DNA from: Candidatus Blautia intestinigallinarum
GTDB lineage: Bacteria; Bacillota; Clostridia; Lachnospirales; Lachnospiraceae
Direction: 5' to 3'
Length of the DNA: 64,000 nucleotides
Assembly (NCBI GenBank): GCA_019112635.1
Contig: DXIX01000012.1
Location: forward strand, 92,773-156,772
Each line of letters opens with the position of its first letter. Within the stretch, counting starts at the first letter, position 1. Positions 26,194 through 34,503 of this stretch are shown piece after piece. A program made the position numbers and the translations under genes. A model generated the notes under the pieces. It had not been told where the DNA came from. It saw only the letters and a list, made by a program, of their open reading frames with translations, and ran no database searches.

Positions 26194-27369
26194 ATGACAA
26201 CATTTTTAGAAGTGAAGCAGAAGATTAAAAGTTTTTATGGACGATATGAGATTTATATTGTTCCGATTCTGAAATTTATTCTGGCGCTTATCAGCTTTGT
26301 CTGGATTAATTCTACGCTTGGTTTCACTGCAGCCTTGACAAATCCGTTTGTGGTTTTGATTCTGGCCTTGCTGTGCTCTATTTTGCCGGTCAATCTGATT
26401 TTGTATCTTAGCTTTGTGCTGGTGATCGGGCATTGTTACAGTGTGGGAATTGAAGTGGCAGCTTTCGCACTGGTACTGGTTTTATTCCTGCTGATTCTGT
26501 TTTTGCGTTTCAGCAGCAAGATGAATGTGGTTATGATCTTTACTCCGCTGGCCATGGGAATACACATTCCGGCGCTTCTGCCTATCGGAAGCGGCCTGAT
26601 GTCCAACCCGCTTGCGGCGATCCCGGCGGGCTGCGGAGTGATTTTTTATTATTTTGTGGAATTGGTTCAGGAACAGGCAACTGTGCTGCAGAATCAGGAC
26701 ACAGAGATGCTTCAGAAGATCAAACTTCTGTCAGACGGACTGATCCGGAATCAGGAAATGTGGATTACCGTGGTTGCTTTCGTGGCAGTGATCCTGATTG
26801 TCTATGGCATCCGGACAAGATTTTTTGATTATGCGTGGAGAGCTTCCATTGTGGCAGGCGGTGTTACCTATATTTTTCTGATGCTCATGGGAAGCCTGCT
26901 GCTGAATGTTCAGAATTCAATCCTGGAGCTGGCCATTTTTACGGTGGTCGCGATCTTGATTGGAATTCTCCTGGAACTTTTTGTGTTCGGAGGGGATTAC
27001 ACCAGGACAGAACGTCTCGAATATGAAGACGACGAATACTATTATTATGTAAAAGCGGTTCCGAAGGCGACGGTTGCGACTTCTGAGAGAAATATCAAGA
27101 AGATCAATGCGACACCGATGGAACAGGAACAGACAAAAAAGAACGGCGCGGAGTATGTGGTGGCTCACGGAAAAGAGGAATGGGAACCTCAGGCTATCGT
27201 ACCGCCGTCACGGGAAGAAAGAAGAGAAGACCATCCGGATGAGATCTCCACAGAGAGAATCGACTCCTCCTGGCAGGCGAATGGGCAAAATGAGGAAGCA
27301 CTTCCTCTGGAGGAAAGTATGGATGTGGATTTTGAGAAGAAACTGGAGGAATCTTTGAAAGATCTCTAG
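26194..27369 (+). CDS. Unknown polytopic membrane protein with acidic cytoplasmic tail
   Basis: 391 residues. ATG 26194 is chosen over GTG 26188 because AGGAGG ends at 26185. About eight membrane helices span residues ~22-270, including a hydrophobic glycine/proline segment (PLAMGIHIPALLPIGSGLMSNPL). A soluble tail of ~120 residues follows, with a tyrosine/acid cluster (EYEDDEYYYYV) and many E/D/R residues. I do not recognise a family. It lies 70 bases upstream of cdaA with no terminator between, so a shared transcript with the c-di-AMP genes is likely. Confidence 0.78.
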   Translation: MTTFLEVKQKIKSFYGRYEIYIVPILKFILALISFVWINSTLGFTAALTNPFVVLILALLCSILPVNLILYLSFVLVIGHCYSVGIEVAAFALVLVLFLLILFLRFSSKMNVVMIFTPLAMGIHIPALLPIGSGLMSNPLAAIPAGCGVIFYYFVELVQEQATVLQNQDTEMLQKIKLLSDGLIRNQEMWITVVAFVAVILIVYGIRTRFFDYAWRASIVAGGVTYIFLMLMGSLLLNVQNSILELAIFTVVAILIGILLELFVFGGDYTRTERLEYEDDEYYYYVKAVPKATVATSERNIKKINATPMEQEQTKKNGAEYVVAHGKEEWEPQAIVPPSREERREDHPDEISTERIDSSWQANGQNEEALPLEESMDVDFEKKLEESLKDL

Positions 27370-27439
27370 AATGGTCGGGAAAATGATTTCAGGCTGCCGG
27401 AGAGGGCAGTGAATATAAAAATTCAGAGAGGAGGACAGG

Positions 27440-28327
27440 ATGAATAGTGTCAGTCAATTCTTGGATAATTATATATTGAAGATTTCCTTACCGCACATCG
27501 GAATTATTGATATTATTGAAATTCTGATCATCTCCGTTTTCATTTATCAGTTTATGATCTGGATCAAACAGACCAGAGCGTATGCCCTGCTCAAGGGTAT
27601 CATGGTAATTTTGTGTTTCGTGGTGATTATCTATCTGTTTAAGATGAATACGCTGATCTGGATTGTCAACAATGTGGCCACCGTGATGGTGACGGCGTTG
27701 GTGATTATCTTTCAGCCGGAACTGCGAAAAATCCTGGAGCAGCTGGGACAGAAAAATGTGATCGCCTCGGTAATTCCTTTTGACAGAGGAAAAGAAGTAC
27801 AGGCACGTTTCACAGATAAGACAGTGAACGAGATTGTGAAGGCTTGTTTCGATATGGGAGAAGCCCGTACCGGAGCACTGATTGTGATAGAGCAGGAAGT
27901 GGTGCTGTCCGAATATGAGAGAACAGGAATTCTTTTGGACTCTCTCATTACCAGCCAGCTTCTGATCAATATCTTTGAGCACAATACGCCGCTTCACGAT
28001 GGAGCGATTATCGTGAGAGGAAACCGTATTGTGGCGGCAACCTGTTATCTGCCCTTGTCAGACAATATGGAACTGAGCAAACAGCTGGGAACCAGACATC
28101 GGGCAGGAGTAGGAATCAGCGAAGTGAGTGATTCTCTGACAATTATTGTCTCAGAAGAGACCGGTGAGGTGTCCACCGCACTGAACGGAAAGCTGAGACG
28201 GAACATCTCAGAGGAACAGCTTCGGGAACAATTGGTTCAGGTTCAGAATAAAAAAGTTGTGAATAACAGTAAATTGATCAATTTATGGAAGGGAAGGGCG
28301 AAGTATGAAAAAAAGTCTGACCACTAA
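27440..28327 (+). CDS. cdaA: Diadenylate cyclase CdaA
   Basis: 295 residues: three N-terminal membrane helices (to ~residue 85), then the DAC domain with the catalytic LHDGAIIV (near residue 186) and RHRAGVG (near 219) motifs. It makes c-di-AMP from two ATP at the membrane; in Firmicutes this controls potassium and wall homeostasis. GGAGGACAGG precedes ATG. It overlaps cdaR by 23 bases. The usual third gene, glmM, is not in the window. Confidence 0.96.
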   Translation: MNSVSQFLDNYILKISLPHIGIIDIIEILIISVFIYQFMIWIKQTRAYALLKGIMVILCFVVIIYLFKMNTLIWIVNNVATVMVTALVIIFQPELRKILEQLGQKNVIASVIPFDRGKEVQARFTDKTVNEIVKACFDMGEARTGALIVIEQEVVLSEYERTGILLDSLITSQLLINIFEHNTPLHDGAIIVRGNRIVAATCYLPLSDNMELSKQLGTRHRAGVGISEVSDSLTIIVSEETGEVSTALNGKLRRNISEEQLREQLVQVQNKKVVNNSKLINLWKGRAKYEKKSDH

Positions 28328-29594
28328 TATCCCTTTGAAGATCATGTCTGTGATAGCGGCTATCTTGATCTGGCTGATCATTGTTAATGTGGATAATCCG
28401 ATTGTGACAAGAACCATTCCGAATGTGCCGGTTCAGGTACTCAACGAAGCGTACATAGAGAGTGGCGGCATGATGTGTCTGATCCCGGAGGATCAGGATA
28501 GAGTCAGCGTGACAGTGCGCGGAACCCGGAAGACCGTTGAGAGTCTGAAGGCAAGCGACATCACTGCGACAGCAGACTTGAAGCAGGTGGTGGATCTGAG
28601 TACGGATCCTGTGATGGTGCCGATTGCAGTCAACTGTCCGGGAATTGACGCGAACAATGCCCAGTCAGTCCCAAGAAACATGGAGATTCAGATTGAGGAG
28701 ATGATGACGCAGGAGTTCATCGTGACTGTGGATACAGACGGCACACAGCCAGGAAAAGGGTATGAGATCGGCTCGTTGGAATCAAATCCGGAGAAGATTC
28801 GAATTACCGGACCGCAGTCTTTGATTGAAAAGATAGACCGTGTAGTTGCGACTGTGGATGTGGAAGGAATCACTTCAGATACGACCGAGCAGGCAGAGCT
28901 GACCATTATCGACAGGAATCAGGAAGAACTGACAGAGAATCAGATGAAATATCTGAAATATGATATTTTGTCTCCGGAAGTTTCTGTGACAGTTGATCTG
29001 TGGAAAGTGAAGTCGAACGTACAGATAGAGGCAAGCTATGTGGGAACACCGGCAGATGGATATAAAGTAGATAAACTGTCGCTGACGCCAAGTGAAATCA
29101 GTGTTGCCGGAAGCGATGAGGCCTTGAGCCAGCTGGAAGCTCAGGGAAATACCATTCAGATTTCGGCAGATCAGGTGGATGTATCCGGCAAGAAGGAAGA
29201 TTTTGATACCAGAGTCAATCTGACAGATTTCCTGCCGACCGGCATTGAACTGACCACAGGAACCAGCGAGACTTTGATTATCCGGGCAGAGATACTGCCA
29301 ATGGACAGCCGGTCTTATACCATATCTACAAAGGATATCACAGTGGAAAATGCGCCTTCCGATCTGGAGGTTGTGTTTGAGACAGACCGGATTGAAATCC
29401 GGGTGCAGGAGAATGGAAGCTCGCTGGATGAACTGGATATCAAGGATATCGAGGCTTCCATTGATCTGACGGGAAAAGAAGCAGGAAGTTATCAAATACC
29501 GGTTGAAATTACTCTGCCGGAGGGGTATAGTTTAGTTAGTACCGTCCATGCAGATGTGAAATTGTCGGAAACCACTGAGGTGACGACAGAGTAA
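28305..29594 (+). CDS. cdaR: CdaA regulator CdaR (YbbR-domain protein)
   Basis: 429 residues. One N-terminal membrane helix (IMSVIAAILIWLIIVNV) anchors four consecutive YbbR-type beta domains facing outside (N-x-P-V-x-V, then repeated P-x-x-I-x-I/V-x-G elements such as PEKIRITGPQSLIEKI and PSEISVAGSDEAL). CdaR binds CdaA and modulates c-di-AMP synthesis. The start overlaps the cdaA end, so translation is coupled. Not related to the PucR/CdaR-type sugar regulator found later in this window. Confidence 0.93.
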   Translation: MKKSLTTNIPLKIMSVIAAILIWLIIVNVDNPIVTRTIPNVPVQVLNEAYIESGGMMCLIPEDQDRVSVTVRGTRKTVESLKASDITATADLKQVVDLSTDPVMVPIAVNCPGIDANNAQSVPRNMEIQIEEMMTQEFIVTVDTDGTQPGKGYEIGSLESNPEKIRITGPQSLIEKIDRVVATVDVEGITSDTTEQAELTIIDRNQEELTENQMKYLKYDILSPEVSVTVDLWKVKSNVQIEASYVGTPADGYKVDKLSLTPSEISVAGSDEALSQLEAQGNTIQISADQVDVSGKKEDFDTRVNLTDFLPTGIELTTGTSETLIIRAEILPMDSRSYTISTKDITVENAPSDLEVVFETDRIEIRVQENGSSLDELDIKDIEASIDLTGKEAGSYQIPVEITLPEGYSLVSTVHADVKLSETTEVTTE

Positions 29595-29611
29595 AAACAG
29601 AGGTAAAGGTT

Positions 29612-29875
29612 ATGAAAAGTTGTAAAGTACAGGTGATCAATCCGACAGGGCTGCATCTGCGCCCGGCAGGCAATTTGTGTAAGGAGGCATTGAAATATAA
29701 GTCAATGGTGACTTTCCGTTACAAAGACGGTACCGCCAACGCCAAGAGTGTTCTCAGCGTTCTGGGCGCCTGCGTGAAGTGTGGAGATGAGATTGAATTA
29801 GTTTGTGAAGGAGAGGATGAAGAGGAAGCAATAGAGAATCTGACCAGTTATATTAAGGCTGGCCTGGGAGAGTAG
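29612..29875 (+). CDS. ptsH: HPr phosphocarrier protein
   Basis: 87 residues. The PTS phosphorylation site H15 (TGLHLRPAG) and the regulatory serine S46 (NAKSVLSVLG) fall at the exact positions of B. subtilis HPr, so both PEP-dependent and HprK-dependent phosphorylation look possible. It contains four cysteines, two of them as C54-x-x-C57, which is unusual. It sits 17 bases after cdaR rather than beside ptsI. Role: phosphate relay for sugar uptake and, through S46-P, carbon catabolite control. Confidence 0.9.
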   Translation: MKSCKVQVINPTGLHLRPAGNLCKEALKYKSMVTFRYKDGTANAKSVLSVLGACVKCGDEIELVCEGEDEEEAIENLTSYIKAGLGE

Positions 29876-29881
29876 AGATCT

Positions 29882-29901
29882 TCTATCCTGTGCAGGATAG
29901 A
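29882..29901. repeat. Inverted repeat between ptsH and the L,D-transpeptidase gene
   Basis: TCTATCCTG and CAGGATAGA are perfect complements with a two-base spacer. No T-run follows, so it is not a terminator; it may be an operator or mRNA processing hairpin. Confidence 0.5.
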
Positions 29902-29928
29902 GAAAAGGAGATAATCAGGAGGAATAAG

Positions 29929-32481
29929 ATGAAAAGAAAAGTTTTATGTGTAGCCCTCAGTCTGACTCTGTGTTCTTCCATGGTGCTTCAGGTTGGAGCT
30001 GCGGCAGTGGATTCCCAGAGCGAAGCTCAGATGGAGGATCTCACCGCAGAGGATGAGAAAGAAGTGCCGGAGGAGACCAAAGATCAGGAGACGTCGGAGG
30101 AATCCGAAGACATAGAAAACGGGCAGGAGAACGAGCCCCAGGAGGATCAGAAAGAAGAGGAATCCGGTCTTGTATCCGAGGAAGCTTCCGAGGAAGAGAC
30201 AACTGAGGAGCAGGAACCGGAGAGTGAAGAATCTTCTGAGGCGGAAGAATCAGAGACTACGCAGATAGAGGCAGAAGGCGTGGTACATACACATCTGATT
30301 GCCACCCATGGAATGATACCGGCAGATCAGGTGGAATGGGTACAGGAAGAGAATGGAGAATATCGTCTGTACTGCCATGCGGATGGCTGTGACGCAGTTT
30401 ACTTCACAGCGAATGATGGAATTATTGGAATCCAGAATGGTGAGAATACATCTTATTATTATTTTGACCAGGATGGATACATGGTGACTGGAGAAGCTAA
30501 GATTCAGGCATCTGAGACAGGGCTTCCCAAAGAGGATGGAACATACTATTTCCTGGGAGCCGGAGAAGATAATTCCACGGATGTGATTGAAAAAAGCGAG
30601 CTCATGACACTGGATGCGCAGGTATCTCCTGAGACATCTGCTGTGGGAAGCATTCAGACCGACAAATGGGTATGGCGGAATGAGAAGTGGAATTATTACG
30701 ATGAGACCACAGGAAAAAGACTGACACTGGATGAGCTGAAAGCACAGCAGAAAGATCCGGGCAATACCATCTTCAAGATCGGTGAGAGATATTATGCATT
30801 GACTGATGACTGCGTGCCTCAGACTGGAAGATTTGCAGTGGCCAACCCGTACAATGGTATTGAGAGTTACTTCTACGGAAGTGAGGAGGAGACTGCAGAC
30901 GGACACAAAGGTTATCTGATGAAAGGATGGGTTTACCTTCCGACAAAAGTGGCCAGCGGAGCGACTGCATCCAGATACCAGTACTTCGGTCTGAGCCTGG
31001 ATGGCGAGGAACTGAAGAAACAGACAGACGGTCAGTATTATGAGGGGGCAGAGTACATGTGGAATCAGACCATGTACGAGCTTCGCCAGATTGAGTCCTG
31101 TGTGAATGCGCCGGACAGAGATATGGGAGATGACCCATGGTATTTCCTGACTGCGAACGGCTATGTGGAGCATGACAAGCTGGTGGTTGGAACATTCAAC
31201 CGTCCGGGAAAATATTATGGTGTGGATAATAAGGGACATCTGTATCGCAGCACCCTTGGAAAAGTAAGAAATTCTTCCGGCAAGGTGAGAGCGTACTGCT
31301 TCTCCGCATCCGGTGTTCGATGCAATTACCGCAATGGATGGTATATGGTTCCAGACACCAAGGATTGGTATTATTTTGACAATACTTATGCGAGATATAT
31401 TAAGACGGGATGGCAGAGTATTGATTTGCCGAGTGACCCGGACCGTGTGTGCTGGGCTTACTATTATAAGAGCGGTGCCAACAAAGGTAAAATGAAGAAA
31501 AACGGCTGGCAGGGTTCCCGTTATATCAAGCCCAATGGTGTGATGGCAATGGGTGTATATAAAGTAGGAAATACACTCTATTACTTCAAACCGGCTACGA
31601 AGACAAAATGCTACGGTACAATGGTGAAAGACGGATGGATCACCAGCGGTTCTAAGAAATATTACGCATATCCATCTGGTAAGCTATATCGTGGATGGCA
31701 CACAATCGGCGGAAAGATTTACTACTTCATCTATGATGACGGTTCTATGATGAAGAACCAGTCCAGACAGTATACAGGCTCCAACAGTAAGTACAAAGGA
31801 AAATGGGGCTATGCGGACAGCACTGGAGTATGGCAGACCGGATGGGTGAAGACTTATCTGGGTGAGAAAGAAGGAGATGGCTTCCGCTATATCGACCCGA
31901 CGACAGGAAAATTCGTCAAGAATCAGTGGAAGACCATTGATGGACTGAAATTCCATTTCAAAGCAGATGGCTGGCTGAAGCTGGATGTCAGCGATGAGAT
32001 CAAAGGACCTTACAGTGTGAAGGTAAACAGAACCACCTGTGTTATGACTATTTACAATCAGAGCGGAAACACACCGGTGAAGGCGATCCGTGTATCCGTA
32101 GGAAAGGCTGAGACTCCGACCCCGACCGGAACTTACACCCTGAGCCGTGCTGGAAGATGGCAGCTTCTGATGGGACCGTCTTATGGACAGTATGCAAGCC
32201 ATGTGGTGGGTGCAGGCCAGGGAGGAATCTTCATTCACTCTGTGGCAGGATCTGCGCCAAATAGCTATAGCCTTCCGGCGGCAGAGTTCGATCTTCTCGG
32301 ACAGCCGGCATCCCATGGATGTATCCGTACCTGTGTGCGCGACGCCCTCTGGGTATGGAATAACTGTAACGGGGCTAAGATTACCATCGGCGATAATCTG
32401 AACGATCCGTTTGGAAAACCAGGTTGGATCTGGATTCCAGGATCACAGAATTATGATCCGACAGACCCGGCAGTACAATAA
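29929..32481 (+). CDS. Secreted L,D-transpeptidase with cell-wall-binding-like repeats
   Basis: 850 residues, ATG 29929 six bases after AGGAGG. A Sec signal peptide (cleavage near VGAAA) is followed by ~95 residues of acidic E/S/Q-rich low complexity. The middle (residues ~130-690) carries many aromatic GW/YYF repeats of the choline/glucan-binding type (GWYMVPDTKDWYYF, GWQGSRYIKPNG, GKIYYFIYDDG). The C-terminal YkuD domain holds the catalytic HGCIRT near residue 797. It should cross-link peptidoglycan or attach proteins to it at the surface. It lies 53 bases after ptsH and ends in a strong terminator. Confidence 0.92.
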   Translation: MKRKVLCVALSLTLCSSMVLQVGAAAVDSQSEAQMEDLTAEDEKEVPEETKDQETSEESEDIENGQENEPQEDQKEEESGLVSEEASEEETTEEQEPESEESSEAEESETTQIEAEGVVHTHLIATHGMIPADQVEWVQEENGEYRLYCHADGCDAVYFTANDGIIGIQNGENTSYYYFDQDGYMVTGEAKIQASETGLPKEDGTYYFLGAGEDNSTDVIEKSELMTLDAQVSPETSAVGSIQTDKWVWRNEKWNYYDETTGKRLTLDELKAQQKDPGNTIFKIGERYYALTDDCVPQTGRFAVANPYNGIESYFYGSEEETADGHKGYLMKGWVYLPTKVASGATASRYQYFGLSLDGEELKKQTDGQYYEGAEYMWNQTMYELRQIESCVNAPDRDMGDDPWYFLTANGYVEHDKLVVGTFNRPGKYYGVDNKGHLYRSTLGKVRNSSGKVRAYCFSASGVRCNYRNGWYMVPDTKDWYYFDNTYARYIKTGWQSIDLPSDPDRVCWAYYYKSGANKGKMKKNGWQGSRYIKPNGVMAMGVYKVGNTLYYFKPATKTKCYGTMVKDGWITSGSKKYYAYPSGKLYRGWHTIGGKIYYFIYDDGSMMKNQSRQYTGSNSKYKGKWGYADSTGVWQTGWVKTYLGEKEGDGFRYIDPTTGKFVKNQWKTIDGLKFHFKADGWLKLDVSDEIKGPYSVKVNRTTCVMTIYNQSGNTPVKAIRVSVGKAETPTPTGTYTLSRAGRWQLLMGPSYGQYASHVVGAGQGGIFIHSVAGSAPNSYSLPAAEFDLLGQPASHGCIRTCVRDALWVWNNCNGAKITIGDNLNDPFGKPGWIWIPGSQNYDPTDPAVQ

Positions 32482-32497
32482 AAACAGAGAGAATCTT

Positions 32498-32535
32498 AAA
32501 AAGCTTCGGCGGAGATAAAACCGCCGGAGCTTTTT
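32498..32535 (+). terminator. Terminator of the L,D-transpeptidase gene
   Basis: AAAAAGCTTCGGCGG pairs with CCGCCGGAGCTTTTT (one G-U wobble) and ends in five T. Confidence 0.9.
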
Positions 32536-32536
32536 C

Positions 32537-32565
32537 TTGCATACGCCGGGAAAATCTCCTATAAT
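32537..32565 (+). promoter_or_regulatory. Promoter of the five-gene envelope-type operon
   Basis: TTGCAT (32537-32542), 17-bp spacer, TATAAT (32560-32565), starting 2 bases after the preceding terminator. Confidence 0.75.
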
Positions 32566-32600
32566 AGTTAGGAAAAAAAGAGAATGAAAAGGGTAGAAAA

Positions 32601-33560
32601 ATGGAAAGCAGCAGAATCGAGCCTCTGAGATATTTTGATATCGGAGATAATCAGGTTTATATGATGCGGGAAGATCTTCTTCCTTTTTCCCTGGGCGGGA
32701 ATAAGGTGAGAATTGGATGGGAATTTTTCTGTGATATGCGAAGGCAGGAAAAAAACTGTATGGTGGTCTACGGAAACAGCAGATCGAATCTGTGCCGTGT
32801 TCTGGCCAATCTTTGCTATTCCAGGAACATTCCCTGTTATATGATCAGTTCCCGGGAGGAAGGAGAGGAGCGCCGGGAGACGAACAACAGCAGACTGATG
32901 CGGTGGTTCGGCGCACATGTGATTCCCTGTGAGAAGTCTCAGATTGCGCAGACAGTGGAAGAAACCATGGAGATGTTAAAAGGTAAGGGGTATCGTCCTT
33001 ACTATATTTATGGAAATAAATACGGAACTGGAAATGAAGGGGTGCCGGTGCAGGCATATGTGAATGCCTATGATGAGATCTGCTCCTACGAAGCTCAAAA
33101 CGGGATACACTTTGATTATATTTTCTTTCCGTCAGGAACAGGGGCAACTCAGAGCGGTCTGATCAGCGGGCATCTTCTGAAGCAGGATCAACGTCATATT
33201 ATGGGAATTCTGATTTCATCCCGGGAGAATGAGCGGGCAAGGCAGGTGATCTGGCAAGGAATACAGGATTATTTCCAGAGAAAAGGCATTCCTCTCCGGG
33301 AGGGAAGTGAGGCGGAAATTCATCTTCTGTGTCAGTATAAGGCAGGGGGATACGGCAAATATAATTCTGAGATTATGCAGGTGATCAGAGAGGAATTCTG
33401 CCGGAATGGAATACCGTTGGATCCCACATACACGGGAAAGGCATTCTGGGGTATGAAGGAATATCTGAGAGAAAAAAAGATTACAGACAGTCAGATTCTG
33501 TTTATACATACAGGAGGAGCACCGCTGTTTTATGACTGCCTGGGAAACGGGGATGTTTGA
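32601..33560 (+). CDS. PLP-dependent ACC deaminase/D-cysteine desulfhydrase-like enzyme
   Basis: 319 residues of tryptophan-synthase-beta fold. The Schiff-base lysine is K35 in LGGNKVRIGW; VYGNSRSNLCRVLAN matches the substrate loop (usually G-x-x-Q-S-N-H), and FPSGTGATQSG is the phosphate-cradling loop. Relatives deaminate 1-aminocyclopropane-1-carboxylate, D-cysteine or similar amino acids. The variant loop, with R-S-N-L in place of Q-S-N-H, suggests another substrate. It is the first gene of an operon with a glycosyltransferase, ATP-grasp ligase and two half-transporters, so it may make or process an amino acid used for a cell-surface modification (inference). Confidence 0.8.
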   Translation: MESSRIEPLRYFDIGDNQVYMMREDLLPFSLGGNKVRIGWEFFCDMRRQEKNCMVVYGNSRSNLCRVLANLCYSRNIPCYMISSREEGEERRETNNSRLMRWFGAHVIPCEKSQIAQTVEETMEMLKGKGYRPYYIYGNKYGTGNEGVPVQAYVNAYDEICSYEAQNGIHFDYIFFPSGTGATQSGLISGHLLKQDQRHIMGILISSRENERARQVIWQGIQDYFQRKGIPLREGSEAEIHLLCQYKAGGYGKYNSEIMQVIREEFCRNGIPLDPTYTGKAFWGMKEYLREKKITDSQILFIHTGGAPLFYDCLGNGDV

Positions 33561-33561
33561 A

Positions 33562-34503
33562 ATGTTGGTGTCAATTGTAATTCCATGCTACAATTCCGAA
33601 GCCACGATCCGGAAAGTGGTAGAGATGGTCATGGAAGAATTCAGAAAAATAGAAAAGTATGACTGCGAATTTGTACTGGTCAATGATTGCTCCAAAGACA
33701 AAACGTTTGAGGAGATTCGCAGTCTTGCGAAAGATTATCCGGAAGTGCATGGTATTAATCTGATGCGTAATTTCGGACAGCATAATGCTCTGATGGCGGC
33801 TATGAATTATGCCAAGGGAGACTATGTACTGGGAATGGACGATGATATGCAGACACATCCTTCCCAGATCCATAAGCTGATTGGAAAGATGGAAGAAGGC
33901 TATGATCTGGTCTATGGATGCTATCCGAAAAAGAAGAATTCTTTTTTGAAAAATTTTTCCAGCAAGCTGAATGAAGTCAGCTCCAGGATTCTTCTAAACC
34001 GGCCAAAAGAGATTGTATCAAGCAATTTCTGGATGATTACAAGGGCTGTCAGGGATGAAGTGATTAAATATACCAGCTACAATCCTTATGTGGATGGAAT
34101 CTTCTACCGCACAACTCATAATATTGGCAATGTGGAGGTGGAGCATTTTAAGAGGGAAGTGGGGACTTCCAACTATACGCTGAAGAAACTAATCCGTCTG
34201 TGGCTGGCGTACTGGAATTATTCTGTGATTCCTCTGAGAATTTCCTCTGTTCTTGGCGGAGTTTCTGCCTGCGGAGGTTTTCTGGCTGCCCTGGTGATCA
34301 TCATACACAAGATTCTGAATCCGGATATCACAGTGGGATGGTCATCGACGATCTGCATCATGGTTGTATTCTTCGGGCTGGTTTTGATGGTATTGGGAAT
34401 CATCGGTGAATATTTGGGAAAGATGATCTTATCTTTGAATAACACACCTCAGTATATTATCAGAGAGACTGTAAATCTTAAAAAGAAGGAAGACAAAGGT
34501 TGA
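33562..34503 (+). CDS. ArnC/GtrB-like family 2 glycosyltransferase
   Basis: About 313 residues, starting one base after the PLP gene's stop (ATG 33562; ATG 33553 and 33532 are in frame upstream). It has a GT-A fold with SIVIPCYN, VNDCSKD and the metal-binding D93-D95 (MDDDMQTHP). The segment MRNFGQHNALMAAMNYAKGDYV closely follows the ArnC/dolichol-phosphate-mannose-synthase pattern. Two C-terminal membrane helices lie near residues 228-250 and 262-288. Such enzymes put a sugar onto undecaprenyl phosphate on the inner membrane face. The donor sugar is not identifiable. Its stop overlaps the next start (TTGA). Confidence 0.88.
   Translation: MLVSIVIPCYNSEATIRKVVEMVMEEFRKIEKYDCEFVLVNDCSKDKTFEEIRSLAKDYPEVHGINLMRNFGQHNALMAAMNYAKGDYVLGMDDDMQTHPSQIHKLIGKMEEGYDLVYGCYPKKKNSFLKNFSSKLNEVSSRILLNRPKEIVSSNFWMITRAVRDEVIKYTSYNPYVDGIFYRTTHNIGNVEVEHFKREVGTSNYTLKKLIRLWLAYWNYSVIPLRISSVLGGVSACGGFLAALVIIIHKILNPDITVGWSSTICIMVVFFGLVLMVLGIIGEYLGKMILSLNNTPQYIIRETVNLKKKEDKG

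Noticed and set aside
30600..32000. Repeats in the L,D-transpeptidase gene as a possible CRISPR or DNA repeat array
   Set aside because: The repetition is at protein level (aromatic GW/YYF motifs) with diverged DNA and no regular spacers.
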